Shown: piece after piece, positions 1 to 12,324 of the stretch
How positions within the stretch are numbered: the stretch's first letter is position 1
Layout: each line of letters opens with the position of its first letter
Source of the DNA: Larix kaempferi
Taxonomy: Eukaryota; Streptophyta; Pinopsida; Pinales; Pinaceae
Direction: 5' to 3'
DNA length: 64,000 nt
NCBI GenBank assembly: GCA_027924585.1
Contig: BSBM01000809.1
Coordinates: 6,109,001 to 6,173,000, forward strand
Notes under the pieces: model-generated
The model's input: the letters and a program-made list of their open reading frames with translations, nothing else
What the model was told of the DNA's origin: nothing
The model's database searches: none
Program-made: the position numbers and the translations under genes

Positions 1-553
1 TATAAGTGATGTGCCATTGCGACATGGTGGTAGGTTGGTCCTCCCATGGTCATTGATGTAAGTGTTGTGAGCCTTTCATAGATGGTGGTAGGTTGGTCCT
101 CCCATACCGATGAGTGTAAGTGCTATGTGTGTGCATCTAGGTTGTGCTTCGTGATACTCTGTGGCCGTGGATAGGTTGTGTAGTAGCATGTAAAAGGTCT
201 TGGGAGATCCGATAGGTTGAGATATGTGATCGTAATCAGTCCTGGGAGATCCGATAGGTTGAGATATGTGCTCGTAATCAGTCAAGGTTTTGTGATGCAT
301 GTAACAAGTCCTGAGGATTCCACAGTATGGCTAGTGATGATGAAGACCTGCAGGTGGTGGGCCTAGATCCAGTATGAAAAAGGACTAGCTCTGTAGAACT
401 TCCTATGACGAGTAGATTCAGAGATTGATTGAGATAGCAACAACAATAACGATGACGATGATTCAAGGATGATGATTTGCTAATGATGATCGAGAGAAGA
501 AGACTTGTGCTAGCAGATCTGTTTCGAGAAATACCTTCCTAGTTAAGAGGGAG
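1..553 (+). repeat. 3' internal (non-coding) part of a copia-like element with short direct repeats
   Basis: No coding sequence is recognisable. A ~25-base motif (core GGTGGTAGGTTGGTCCTCCC) occurs near 25 and near 85. A 42-43-bp unit containing GGGAGATCCGATAGGTTGAG is repeated in tandem at about 199-283. The stretch ends in a purine-rich tract (AAGAGGGAG, about 545-553) directly before the LTR that starts at 554, the position of a polypurine tract. This makes it the 3' internal end of a copia-type retrotransposon whose body lies left of the window. Confidence 0.45.
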
Positions 554-1051
554 TGTTGATGTATATGTAACTTCAGAATGTATTTCATATATATATTTAT
601 TGTACTCCTATAGAGATGTATTATTCCTCTATATGGAGTGTCATCATTTGTATTGACAAGTGTCGCAAGTGTGTTAACTTGTCGATGAGTTATTAGACCA
701 CCTTGTAAGGGGTCGGCTCGGATTAATGTAACATGAGGTTATTGTGCTAAACTAGAAAATTCGGCGGCATAATTTTATTGGGCAGTCAGGACAAGTATAA
801 ATAGAGATCTCTCGATCTCTATTTTCATCATTTCAGAACTCACTCTTCCTTCAATCAGAAAGTGGCGCACATGTGAGGAGGAGGATCAGCTGCTAGGAGG
901 AGTCTAAATCTATGTACTTTGGTTGTACTTTGGTTGTATCATTGGTCTATCTATCTCTGATGAAGTTGTGGGGTTTTTCACCTTAGGGTTTTCCCCACGG
1001 AAACTCTGTGTGTCTATTGTCTCTTATGTTTGCTTCTTGTGATGATTGACA
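554..1051 (+). mobile_element. copia-type 3' LTR
   Basis: The segment starts TGTTGATGTATATGTAAC right after a polypurine tract and ends ATTGACA, so it has the TG...CA borders of an LTR. A TATA box (TATAAATAG, about 796) followed by a CT-rich leader fits a U3-R transition. The right border is less certain: a second possible CA end lies near 1088. The 5' LTR would lie outside the window, so the target duplication cannot be tested. Confidence 0.6.
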
Positions 1052-1619
1052 TGCTTGCTCTGATTAGTATGCATTGATATACTGTACATGTTATTATCTT
1101 AGTAAAGATCCTAGAGTATCTTGAAATAATGCTAATAAATTAACAAATAATACTTGGAATGAGTCAATGAGGTCGAAATATAGAGGAAGAGTAACTCCCA
1201 TGGAAGAGGAAGAGGCAATTTGGAGCTAGTGAGACACTTGGGCTAGATTCCCTAGCTCTATGACAACAATGATGAAGATGCTATGACACCTATGACACAA
1301 ATCAGAACTGAAGCTGACATATGACATATATGACATGTCAAGGCTAAAACTAGACTCCAAGAGAGCACTCAAGGGTGTTAGGGCATCTGATATGCTTCCA
1401 CGTGTGATTTGGTGGAAGTGGGATACTAGGAATTGTTGTACAAGTGGCGTCCTTTGGAATCTCTTCCCAAATTGAGTTGGCATGAGTCTCTTGGAAGGAA
1501 TTCGATCCATGGAGGACATTAGAACTTTATAAATGTCAATAACAAATAATTAAACCATATTTTGATCATTTGTAGAATTTGCAATTGCATTTGTGTAGAG
1601 GGAGAGCTAGTGGATGACT
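1052..1619. other. unassigned stretch
   Basis: I see no supported gene here. Reading frames are short and show no recognisable domain. The stretch is probably decayed transposon DNA. Confidence 0.3.
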
Positions 1620-1926
1620 AGTTTTTGCCTTAGCCAATTTCGAGGGTGAAAGATTCCCATCCAAGTTGGTAATTGGAAAGGCCATTCGGACCTTTCATTT
1701 GGAGATGTAATGGAGTCTTTATTTGCAGGTGTAAGCTACATAGAATCTCATGGTTTCTTCTATTGCAGCACATTCTCTCAACCATTTCCCGTTTTGATGG
1801 CATATTCTTGATCCTTGAGGGAGGGTGTTTTTGGTGAGCTATTGTACTCTTTGGGGGAGATTATCATACCCCATTCCTTTTTTAATATGAATTAAATACT
1901 CTTTTATTAATATCCAAAAAAATTTC
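1620..1926 (+). mobile_element. possible LINE 3' tail
   Basis: A T-rich, weakly conserved tail with GTACTCTTTGGGGGAG ends in AATATCC followed by a short A run near 1915-1921. This resembles the 3' end of plant L1 elements, which finish in an A-tail. No reverse-transcriptase coding could be recovered upstream, so the call rests on the tail alone. Confidence 0.3.
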
Positions 1927-2815
1927 AGGTCGAAATTTCAAGTAGAAATGTATAAATCTCATTTTTAATGAAAGAAGAGTGCCATTTCCCCACTACATTG
2001 ATGTATAACATGATACTGCTGATGATTTCGAATAAATGGATGGTTCTATAATACATTTATGATTAATAGAATTCCATGTATGTATTTTACAAGTTTCATG
2101 TACTATACTTGATCATTTGAAGTATTTTTACTCAGTTTAATTGCAATGGGAGAATAAATAGTGTCATTTCCCCAAGGGTCGAATTGGTGATTTTTGCAGC
2201 TAAATGGGAGAGGGTTGGAACAGAGATAATAATCAATTAATGATGCAAATTAGACCTTAATAACATAATTGAGACATACCATACATGTTTTTATAAATTT
2301 GAGTGGGTTTGGAGGCATTTGGGAAGCCATTTTCAATACTTACCCTAGGGGGATTTGAACCCCAAATTACTAGTAAAATTGCATACTTGGTCCAGAATCT
2401 TAATAGAGTTTGCAGAGGTCTTTTGGTAGCCATATATCATCCCTTAACATCATATTCAATCCCTAATATAATTCATACAACTTCCTTGAATATTTGAAGG
2501 CATTTGGAGTCAATTTGAGACCTATAGACCAATACTAGTCAAAGGGAAATTACTAGTAAAGTTCCCTACATTGGCCAGAATTGAAAGAATATTTGCAGAA
2601 GTATTTTAAAGGTATAAAAGAATCCCTGAAACACATATTTATGTTCTAACATCATCCGCATACCTTATCAGAAGATTTGGGAGCAATTGGAGCAATTTGG
2701 GGACCTAGAGCTCAAAACTAGTCAAAGGTCTAACTAGGGAAAAAAGTGGAAAATTGCCATTTTAATAAAATTCCTAACAAGGGACATTACAGTGTGGTTG
2801 GGATCTATAAATTAA
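1927..2815. other. unassigned AT-rich stretch
   Basis: No recognised gene. Fragments such as GGAGCAATTTGG and similar phrases recur loosely between 2500 and 2710, suggesting old repeats, but no unit could be defined. Confidence 0.3.
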
Positions 2816-3713
2816 CCAATATTCTTGGGCCCCACCTCCACAAGGAGGAAATCCACCCATTGGTCATGTTCTAGGAACTAGCCAATCTTCTTGGGGTCAA
2901 TCTCCGCAAAGGGGAAACCCACCTTGGAATTCTTATCATACCCAAGGACCACATCAATGGAGTGGTAAGGTTCTATAAAGTAACCAATATATTTTGGTCC
3001 TAACCCCGCAAGGGGGAAATCCAACCATTAAACCCATTCTACAATGGAGTGGTCAGGTTCTAGAAAGTAACCAATCTTTTTGGAACCAGCCTGCAAGAAT
3101 TGTGTTTGATCCAACTAGGATACCACATGGACCTCATTCCAATGGTATGATGGATTCCGTCAACCATATTGAACATATTACCGCACATTTGGGACAAGTT
3201 TCTATTGAGAATTTGCAACCCACAGCTAGCCACGCAATGCAGCAACCTGCTAATCCTTCCAACACTTCTGAAATCTTCATAGTCTCATCGATAGACCTTA
3301 GAGGAAAGAAGAAGAAATATAAGGGTAAGCAAAGCGCTAATCCTTTCCAGAATTTCAAAATCCTTATAGTCGAGTCCAAATACCTTAGGGAAAAGAAGAA
3401 GAGATACAAGAGTAAGCAAAATGCTAACTCTGGGAAAAGTGATGCACCAACTATGCTTCAATGCGGTGGGAAACAACAACCCACTTTTTTTACACCGGTA
3501 CCCCCCACCAAGGAGAAACCATCCAACCCCCCCGCAAGGGGGAAATGATCCCAATGCCAATGTATTCATGTGTGATCATGAGATGAACATTCAAACAAGA
3601 CTTGATCCTTATGATGTCTCTCCTAGTACATCGGATCAATCGGTATCACAACTAAGTGGTTCTCTCTACATTGCGGAACCAGCCATAGACTTAGTACCAC
3701 ACCCCCCCCAAAG
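2816..3713 (+). pseudogene. gypsy-like gag C-terminal/linker relic
   Basis: The plus strand encodes a low-complexity protein rich in Gln, Asn, Pro and Gly. Imperfect ~90-bp repeats at 2816-3100 each encode a phrase like QWSGQVL...NQ followed by PQGGNP. Further on are two Lys-rich segments (KKKKYKGKQ and KKKRYKSKQ). The clearest frame is 2994-3548, and coding then moves to another frame to about 3713 (ending ...IDLVPHPPQ). This arrangement upstream of a retroviral-type protease matches the gag-to-protease linker of plant Ty3/gypsy elements. Frame changes and stops show it is dead. Gag capsid and zinc-knuckle domains were not identified. Confidence 0.5.
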
Positions 3714-4533
3714 GTGTTCTATGTAGAACAATTCATAATCCTAACATGTGAGCTACTCAAAACGGTAATGTTCTTGAGGACCTATCTCAAGTACCATGTG
3801 CCATGTCGGCCTTGGAGGTATTGCAATGTCATTTTACACAAAGAAAGGAACTATTGTCTACAATTGGCGTTGTTGATCCATCCGATGCGACTTTGATCAC
3901 ATCAGACTTAGACCATTCAATATGTAGGATCCTTTCCGAAGCTGCTTTCATAATAAAGTAATGACTCATGGTAAGAACATCTGTCTAACCATAGTGGATG
4001 AGAGGACCTCAACTTGTGTAATGTCATTTAAATGTTGGAAAGCATTTGGATCACCCCTGTCTGTCATAGAAGTTTCAAACCAAGCTACTCAAATAGATTC
4101 GACAAATTCAAATCAAAATTTTCCCTTGATGGAGGAATATGATTCGGTTACTTGGACCATTTGGGCTATGAGATCTCCCATCTCATATGACTTCTTGGAT
4201 TACATTTTATCATCAGATGAATATATCCCTGAAGTTGTAAGCATTCGATTGCACCCACCTAAGGACATCTTTTGTAGGGCCACTAGGAGCATAATTGGAT
4301 TAAATCTACCCAAGTATAGGAGCATGGTTTGCATGTTCCTCGATCTGATCTGGTATATTTGGAAGCTTGCATATAGGTTTAGGCCATCCCTTTGTGAAGA
4401 TGCATTTGAACCTCTTACAACCCAAAATTGCCATAGGGTCGAACTTGTTGGAAATTGGTGGAACAACCCTTCATATCTGTATTTTCCACCATTCCGACAG
4501 AAGAGACTACCAAACATGGGACACCCTAGTTAG
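3714..4533 (+). pseudogene. gypsy-like aspartic-protease region relic
   Basis: Translating across frames gives the run CAMSALEVLQ, then LLSTIGVVDPSDATLI, then a protease-like core TIVDERTSTCVMS followed by CWKAFGSP. In intact plant Ty3/gypsy copies the corresponding phrase reads VVDEGASTCVMS, the region just before and including the protease active site. From about 4130 the frame stays open to 4533, but its protein resembles nothing I recognise, so the element was probably truncated or recombined there. No reverse transcriptase follows. Confidence 0.55.
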
Positions 4534-7500
4534 CACCCCATTGCCATTTTGGTTCCCATCCTCAGTTATTCTCATAGGCATGGGATCCCTATTAGTCCCA
4601 TCATGACTTAGAGTTTGAGACCACATATTTCTCTTTCATACATTCCTGACCACATCCTGATGGGATCCCAATTTTTTGTCATTTAACATAAGCATGTGTT
4701 AAAATATCCACTTGAACATCTGTGCAAACTGCTTCGTTGCTTATTGCTTATGTTGCGTATTTTCCTTTGTAGACACTTTTTGTTGTAAGATGCCTATAAG
4801 CCATTGCTTCTGTATATTTAACCCATGCCCCTGGAGGAAACATCTGTAAGAGTGTACATAAGTAGCTCATCCCTTGTTTGCAATATGGATTTTTTGCTTG
4901 GCTTGACCCATGCCCTTGAAATTTAGGTGCATGCCCTTGAGACACTTGTTTCCTCTAATGTATCATAGCATGCTTTATTCTTTTTTCAAACTAATAAATG
5001 AAAAAGGTTAAAAAAATTGGAAAACCCAAAAATCCAAAAAGGAAGAGACTTGAATCACTTCATATTATAAACTTCGAAGAAAACAGAAACAGTCAATCCT
5101 TGTCGCCCTTGAACACGACACATAATATTGTATCCGCTGTCAGTACATCATCTACATTTGCGTTAAGAAACTATACCATTATTTTGAACAGATCTCCACC
5201 GATGGGTTATCCTTCCCATCACCAATGGAGCTTTCGTTAATGCATCGGGCATTAGCGGATTTTATTAAGGTCGGTTACTCAAAGTCCTATGTTTCCAAGT
5301 GTCCATTCTGTGTCGTGTTATGTGTTCAAGGGAAGTTCAAACCGACTCGGCCATTCCTCAAATATTCCTGACTAATCATGTCGGCCTTCCTTGTATCAGT
5401 ATACAGTGTTGGATCTCACAATTCTACCAAATTATATTAGACTATTGATCTTTGTTTCATATCGGTTGATGTGGGATGCATAATTTCCCTCCTTTCGATG
5501 GATCTATTCTTATCAACATCAAATCATCATTTAGGACATGGATCTAGAAACCCAAGAGTACCTTGGATCTTGCAGTCATTAGTGGCAAGTTTTTTCGCAA
5601 ATGATAGTGGGTATACATCAATGAGTCATGATTATTTGATTCTACAAGTGTTCGACTTCAACACATTTATTCGCACTTGCTAGTTTGTACTCAGTACCTT
5701 AGAGTCCATCATCATTATTGATGGGTCTCTTCGCATCTGTTAATGGTATACATCAATGACTAGTAATCAGATAGTGTTTTATTATGCTCGACATCAGTTC
5801 ATTTATTTGCATGATATAAACTCGTACTATCGTCGGTTTGTATTGAAGACCTTGGGAAAAATAGTTGTATCACTCCTCGATGCACTGCCCGAGCTACGCA
5901 AGATTAAACTACCATGTCAGAAGTTCGATGAAGACCTTGTTCTCGCACTCATCGAAGTGCATGTTTACACTTCTGAAAAATTTACTTTTGACATGGATCC
6001 ACTGTGTATTGTTCGTGGCCATGCTTTTTTACTATTGAGCATGGGTATGCCTGCCTCAAGAAGATATTATATATTTGAGAAATTGCTATGTTTGACTTGC
6101 AGATGTTATCTTGAATCTTGCGCATGTGAGCTTATCCTTTCCTCATCCTTGCTTTGATCAATAAAGAGTATCCATATATAGAGTATCATTTTCAATAATG
6201 TATTTCGGCCCTTAGCTCTGCTTCGGACCTCACACATTAGGGGTCATCTGTTAACAATCAAATTAATACCCTTAATAAAGTGAAGCAGAAGTATATTTTT
6301 ACTATGCACCCGCAACATGAGGACAAATGACAAGTACAAAAGAGAACAGTCCTCTCTGATCTAATCACTACTTCCATAACTAGAAGGATTGAGTGAAGAA
6401 AGAAGGAGCTCGAAGAGACAAGGTTCACTGATTGAACCGCTCAATTGAAGGCTCAAATCTAGTCTCCATCAGTCAAAAGTGAGAATAAATGCACAAAATT
6501 GCATTAATTGTACTTGAATATACTAAAGTTGTGAAAAAAAGCCTAAAATACTATGGAAAGTGGGTTTTTGAGAGAAAATAATAAAAAAACATGAAAAGGG
6601 ACAATCCCACATTGAAAAGAGAAACTTGAGAGCCCATTTCCCAATGCTATTAAACAGAGGCATTTGGGGCATGCAAAGAAGGACAAAGGAAGAGAAAAGG
6701 CATGCTGGAGAGATTTTGAAGATTGGAAAGTTCAACTTCTTCATCAAAATCAAGGGTGGAGAAAGGATAGCTCATGGCAAGGGAAGAAGGATGCACACCA
6801 AGCTTCATGGTAGATATGTAATTTCTTCTCTAGCTTAATATGAAATGATTCAAGTTTCCTTCCATATGAGATATGTTTATGATGGCTTTAAGCCTTGAGA
6901 AATGCTTGATAGTTGATTAAATATCTTAGGAAATTTGTATTAATTGTTTCATACCTAACATTGGAACTCACCATTCCATAGTAAGATATCTTGTTTAATG
7001 TAGATCTAACCCTACACTAATAGCTATTATCATAGCTTGTGAGGGGTTTGATCGAGTCATTTCTAAGGGATACTCCTCTCTATTCATTAATATGGTTCAA
7101 GGGCCTCAAAATAGTCTCCATCTTTTCAAACTAACTTAAAATTTGCACCTTGAACGTAAGGGGGGAGAGATTCTACCATCTATTAACAACATCCCGACTC
7201 TTATCCCCCATCATGTTATGGAAGGCTACTTAGAAAAAAAAATTCACTCGTAAAGACCATAGTCTGGATGCATCATGGCTCTCATTGGAGAATTCACCTC
7301 TCCATTCTCTATGTGAGGCATTGGCTTCAAAGGACTAGTTCAATCACAGAACAGTGTGGCTTCATCCTCTCCGAAGGGGGTGTTATTGAAAGAGCATGTG
7401 GACAGGCCTACACGTGTGAGCTTGTGGTCTCTTTGACATCCATGATGACAAATGATAAGTTTTTGGTTGTTGGCATATTTCTATTTTGCTTCTGATATCT

Positions 7501-7674
7501 CAGTAGACAATTATATCTATGGTTTTTCTATTTAAGTAGGGATAGTTTTATTCATGTTTTGTTCTTCAAGCTCCTCTAAGCTATATGTTGCATTTTCGAA
7601 ACCTAGTTTCCCTCTCGCAAGTTAGTCTCTTTATTTTTGTATATTATCTATGTTTTAATCTAATCATTCCACAA
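4534..7674. other. unassigned region with short unrecognised frames
   Basis: No convincing gene. Short open frames exist: Lys-rich at 4998-5240, 5471-5683, and a 133-residue frame at 5756-6157 containing LPELRKIKLPC. None shows a domain I recognise. A small direct repeat built on GGTATACATCAATGA occurs near 5610 and 5745. An A-run at about 7672-7682 after T-rich sequence could be another retroposon tail. Confidence 0.3.
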
Positions 7675-8012
7675 AAAAAAATTACAGTAATAAGTGAATA
7701 ATATTAATTAACATTAACAACATTAATATTAATAGTAAAAGCATTGATTATAACATTAGCAGTTTAAAAATTAATATTAATATTAATATTGATGTTAAGA
7801 AACATTAATGTTTTTAAAAACTAACATTAATATTAATAATATTTCTTAATACTAATATTAATCATGTTAATAATATTTCTCAATATTAATAATATTGTTA
7901 ATATTATTTCTTAATGTTAATACTAATCATGTTAATAATATTTCTTAGTTCTAATAATATTGTTAATAATATTTCTTAATTCTAATACTATTGTTAATAT
8001 TATTACTTAATG
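7675..8012. repeat. AT-rich TTAATA-type repeat tract
   Basis: Almost entirely A and T, built from variants of AATATTAATAATATTTCTTAA. It resembles the AT-rich parts of the tandem field at 10.3-12.3 kb and 42.9-43.6 kb. Confidence 0.7.
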
Positions 8013-8209
8013 TTTGGAGACCCAGATTAGGTGACTCAGCTTCGGTTTCAATGAATTTCAAGACCATGACAAGGGAAAGGAGATTCCACACATAAGTAGC
8101 TACCATTATTTGTTTATCATTCAAAAAATTAACTATGCACAACATTTGCACATAACCACCACTTGAATTATATTGGTCTGTACACTCCATCCCTGATACG
8201 CGTGAAGGG

Positions 8210-8557
8210 TTATATCTCCAGGGTGGCGGCATATTGAAAATATTGGGTATTCAAGGCTGAGGTAGGATGCAATGTTTCGGGGTGATGGAGGTGAGAAATA
8301 TCATGCTTGAAATGGAAAATATGTGGGTATCGTTCCCAGGGCAACATCTTTTCATCCCTATTGTTTCCATTAATACAACCATTCATTTCAACCTCTCTGA
8401 ATTCTATTTCATGACTCTCAAAGTCTGGGCTTGGAATTATGCGCATTTTTATTCTGTGCTCATCCTCCTTCCCAAGCTGATCAGTTTTGTCCTTTGGAGA
8501 CTTGTTCTTGCAACCCTGAGCAATTCCATAGAACAGGCTTCGGGCTTCTGTAGACAA
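8210..8557 (-). other. unrecognised open frame next to hAT-like insertion
   Basis: The minus strand is open for about 115 codons, with a hydrophilic N-terminal part (KNKSPKDKTDQLGKEDEHR) and a His-rich end. Its upstream end coincides with the target duplication of the hAT-like element at 8563, so an exon may have been cut by that insertion. Joining across the insertion gives an in-frame stop, so no longer gene is supported. Function unknown. Confidence 0.25.
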
Positions 8558-8562
8558 TCAAT
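8555..8562 (+). repeat. 8-bp target-site duplication (left) CAATCAAT
   Basis: Identical octamer at 9591-9598 on the other side of the 1028-bp element. Eight bases is the hallmark length for hAT insertions. Confidence 0.8.
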
Positions 8563-9590
8563 TATGGGGGCTTCACTAGAAGGAAATATAATACCACGTT
8601 CATTCATATTGCAGTATTAAATATTCATGAAAACCTAAAAATTATATTACTTATATATTAAGGGTCAAAGGGTTTTTTATTTAATGTAACGATACAAAAA
8701 TACTTTGGGGTCTTTTTTATATGGGCGAGTTGACAAATATCCGCCAAATGGAGATGGTGGGATCATGGACCGATGAGAAATTTTGGGTTGAGGAAAGGCT
8801 CAGGCTTACCAGTATGCAGGGAAATCGCGTCTTGAGGCATGCTTGAGGCCAGGGGGTTTCATGGTGAAGTGTGTTTCCAGTCGATCATAGTCCAGAGACA
8901 GTGGTCATTGACATCCAATTGTTACCAATAGCACTCAGTCAGTTGTTACCAATAGACTTGGAAGGCTCTAAGCCTCCAGGGCCTGTTATAGGCCCTCGAT
9001 AGGCCTTGGGGGCTTGAATACCCAACCACTCGTGCCTATTACAGGCCTTGGCAGGTTTAGTTAGCCTCCTAGAGCTTATTACAGGTCCTGGGGGCTTGGA
9101 TACCTAGCCCACAAAAGGCTTAGTCAGCGATTGGGGAACTATAACATGCAATCTAAATGTTGTACTATGTGCATTGGCTCTAGTGACATACAAGAAGTGA
9201 TCTCCTATCTCTTCATTAGACCATTAGATGTTGCAAATCATAATGATATGTGGTTGAGTAATTGCATTGTGGGTGAAGTAATGTGCATCCACAATATACA
9301 TCGAAAGAAGCAAGGTGCATTGTAGAATGCATATGGGGTCATAAGAGGTGTATCATATCAATATACTAGGTAGAAATATAAAGGGGTATAAAAAATGTCA
9401 ATGAAAAAATTGATACATACAATATCTAGTGAAAATGGTTTTTTTTTTAAATTGGGAAGGCATATTGGGAGGGGGTTAAAAAAAATGATTTTGGAAGGTA
9501 TTTTCCAATATTTAGTGAAATTAGGGGTATTGTTTCATATGCCATGAATGAACATGCTATGATAGCGGTTTATTTAGTGAATCTCCCGTG
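8563..9590 (+). mobile_element. hAT-like non-autonomous DNA transposon, copy 1
   Basis: The left end reads TATGGGGGCTTCACTAG. The reverse complement of the right end reads CACGGGAGATTCACT. The ends are therefore short inverted repeats (consensus CAYGGGGGCTTCACT) flanked by an exact 8-bp duplication CAATCAAT. A second copy in opposite orientation lies at 48,219-49,234 and matches over nearly the whole length, including a block rich in CCTGGGGGCTTG and AGGCCT motifs at 8940-9120. No transposase is encoded, so it must be moved in trans. Confidence 0.85.
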
Positions 9591-9598
9591 CAATCAAT
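9591..9598 (+). repeat. 8-bp target-site duplication (right) CAATCAAT
   Basis: Partner of the octamer at 8555-8562. Confidence 0.8.
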
Positions 9599-10263
9599 AC
9601 AGTGGCGGACAAGGCCTCCTCTTCCTGGGGAAAGAAGAATGGAAAAATTCAAGTTAATAGAGAAAAATTAAGGGCCACCCATGCGGCTTGGATATTTAAG
9701 AATTCCAATCCACCAACCACTCGAGAAAAGATGGCTAAAATGGAAGCTGAAATCTAGCAGGAATTGGAGAACCTCGAAAGTAAAAAGGAGATAGAAGAGG
9801 TTAAAACCTGGATTGTGGATCTTGGCTCCACTGCTAGATGCTCATTGTATGATAGAACTATTACCTTGTTCTGGATAATAAAGGAACTTATGGGTAGAAT
9901 TCTATGCGACCAAGATGCCTCCTCAACTCGTCGTGGTGCACAATTTTTTCCAGTTCAAAGTTATGTTGATATCGATGTTTTAAGGTCTATGTCAGTATCC
10001 AACAAGTCAGTCATGTCTAAAACTTTCAATTTTGGTGATCGACCCTATATTCCTCTACCGGGGAGAGGTTATTTTGGAGACGACTGAGATACTTTTGATA
10101 TTCGCTTTGTTTTCCCATCAAGGGGGGGGCTCTTTCTGCTCCTTTCAGTTAAAATCCTAGTAGGTAGATGTAGTATATTAGATTGGCATTGCAAAGACAA
10201 AAATGATGATCAAGCTGATACTCCATGTAGATCTGTTTTTTTATCTATAATTAATGTGAAATC
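9599..10263 (+). other. unassigned stretch with one open frame (9764-10087)
   Basis: The plus strand is open for about 107 codons at 9764-10087. The upstream codons in frame encode a possible coiled segment (MAKMEAE..QELENLESKKEIEE) broken by a TAG. The C-terminal half contains FNFGDRPYIPLPGRGYFGDD. I do not recognise the family. The T-rich sequence after it ends in an A-run at about 10,270, so it could be a retroposon 3' end. Confidence 0.3.
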
Positions 10264-10900
10264 TTAATTTAAAAAAAAATATTATTGTGTAATACTAATA
10301 ATATTCTTACTACTAAAAATAATTTTAATAATATTTCTTAATACCAATGACAAGAATATTTCTTAATAATTTAATGCTAATATACCTAATTTTAAACAAA
10401 TTTAATCGAAAAACAAACTGAAACAAGATAATTTCAAGATATTTTCCTCCCTAATTTTCTTTTAAGATAGTTCCAAGATACTTTCCTCCCTAAATTTGAT
10501 TTCAAGATAGCTATAAGATACTTTCCTCCCTATATAGTTATTCGATAGATCGATCTTCTTAATATTATTAATAATACTTCTTAATACTAATATAATGGAA
10601 AAAACAAATTGAAGCAAGATAAATGCAAGATATATGCCTTCCTAAATTTTCTTTCAAGATAGCTACAAGATACTTGCCTCCCTAACTAGTTGCAAGATAA
10701 ACCTGTCATCTTAATATTACTTTAATAATATTTCTTAAAGAAATTTAATGGAAAAAACAAACTGAAACAACATAATTGCAAGATACTTGCCTCCCTAAAT
10801 TTGCTTTCAAGATAGTTGCAAGATACTTGCCTCCTTAAATTTTCTTTCCAGATAGGTGTAAGATACTTTCCTTCCTATGCAGTGGCAAGACATACCCAAC
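10264..10900 (+). repeat. AT-rich degenerate tandem-repeat field, left part
   Basis: Imperfect units of roughly 180 bp repeat here and again at 11,741-12,293 and 42,885-43,560. Each unit joins a TTAATATTATTAATAATA segment, an ATTTTAAACAAATTTA segment, and one or more copies of CAAGATACTTGCCTCCCTAA. No coding is seen. The giant transposon at 12,294-42,880 interrupts the field. Confidence 0.75.
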
Positions 10901-11045
10901 TTCTAAAAGGTTTCCTATTGAAAAAGACACCACCTAATCTAAGATCATTGGTTATCCTATAAAAATGGACTCACCCTGGCACATTCATAAGTGCAATGCA
11001 ATAAAATTTGGCATTTGAAGTGTTTATTAGAGGAGAGATATTTGA
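10900..11045 (+). promoter_or_regulatory. orphan copy of the Gnk2-like gene promoter
   Basis: From AAAGGTTTCC through the TATA box (TATAAAA at 10,958-10,964) to GGCATTTGAAG this segment closely parallels 43,600-43,720, which lies directly ahead of the Gnk2-like pseudogene. The match continues to GGAGAGATATTTGAG, just short of the start codon in the other copy. No Gnk2 coding follows here; a short tandem duplication takes its place. Confidence 0.7.
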
Positions 11046-11195
11046 GGCCCCGGATACCGAATATCAATGTCGAGGATATCGGCTCGAAAATCAAATATGT
11101 GCCAGATACCGAGGAGAGATATTTGAGGCCCCAGATACCGAATATCGATGACTAGGATATCGGCTCGAAAATAAAATATGTGCCAGATACCGAGG
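11030..11195 (+). repeat. ~80-bp tandem duplication
   Basis: Two adjacent copies of a unit beginning GGAGAGATATTTGAGGCCCC and ending GTGCCAGATACCGA, at about 11,033-11,112 and 11,113-11,193. They differ at a handful of bases. The duplication starts within the last bases of the orphan promoter copy. Confidence 0.75.
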
Positions 11196-11740
11196 ATAAT
11201 AAGTGCATTCGTCTCACAGGCTCTACTCAAGGGTCTTGTATGTGGAAAACTTGCTTAGAGTAACGAGGATTTTCTACAGCAACAACTTCTCGGAAGTTAC
11301 AAATGGTCAATCTGCCCTCTTCTAGGACAACACTTGGCAACAAATGCAATGCCTCAGAAATCAACCAGAGCTTTAGGCCCTTAAGCATGCATGCTAATAA
11401 TACTAGCACAACCATTTAACATGGGGCTCATGAACATCGATATGTCATAAGTTACGTGTCACAAACAAGTTACTTGTTCTCTATGCGTAGTTGCATGAAC
11501 TGTCTCTTATCCATGCATCAACTATGAGTTATTCATTCATAATCTACAAGTTATCCATTCATAGCTACCAATTTTGTTTTATATTTTTTTTTTTATAATT
11601 GATTATGTCGAATTTGGAATGACTATGATAGAATCAATCTAGATAGTATACTTGTCTCATCCTTCTGCAATCTAGGAAAAACATAGGTGCTAGTCCACCC
11701 CAAATTCTAAACTATAAAAACCTATCAGTGTAAATACTAA
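11196..11740. other. unassigned stretch
   Basis: No supported gene. Short open frames on both strands show no known domain. Confidence 0.3.
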
Positions 11741-12289
11741 TAAATTATTTCTTAATACTAATAATATTACTAATAATGTATGTCAAGGTGTAGACGAGCT
11801 GACAAAGCCCATGCAAGCCTTGTAGTTGATTCAAATCTCGGATAACCCGTGTGCCATTGTAGCAGGCTCAGTGGTTTCACATTGGGATATAGTGGTAGTG
11901 AACATGATTAGACGGATAAAACAAATTGAAACAAGATAAAATTGCAAGATACTTGCCTCCGTAAATTTGCTTTCAAGATAGGTGCAAGATACTTAATCTT
12001 CTTAATATTATTATTAATAATATTTTTTAATACTAATATACCTAATTTTAAACATATTTACTAGAAAAAACAAATTCAAACAAAATAATTGCAAGATACT
12101 TTTCTCCCTAAATTTACTTTCAAGATAGTTTCAAATACTTGCCTCCCTATGTAGTTGCAAGATAAACCCTTCTTCCTAATATTATTATTAATAATATTTC
12201 TTACTATTATTATTATTAATATGTTTTCTTAATATTACTATTAAGAATCTTTCTTACTATTATTATTATTAATATTTTTGAATACCAAT
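11741..12289 (+). repeat. AT-rich degenerate tandem-repeat field, continued
   Basis: Same unit family as 10,264-10,900, with CAAGATACTTGCCTCC and TTTTAAACATATTTA segments separated by TTATTATTAATA runs. It ends at the left border of the giant transposon. Confidence 0.7.
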
Positions 12290-12293
12290 ATAC
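12290..12293 (+). repeat. 4-bp target-site duplication ATAC (left)
   Basis: ATAC here is repeated at 42,881-42,884. Joining the flanks at one ATAC restores AATACCAATATACCTCATT, which fits the surrounding repeat consensus (compare AATACTAATATACCTAATT near 12,031). Confidence 0.75.
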
Positions 12294-12324
12294 GGGTCAG
12301 TGCAAGCTAATGAGGGTCACTTTT
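12294..12324 (+). repeat. left terminal inverted repeat of the giant transposon
   Basis: About 24 of 30 bases match the reverse complement of 42,850-42,880, with two solid blocks: GTGCAAG and ATGAGGGTCACTTT. Confidence 0.8.
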
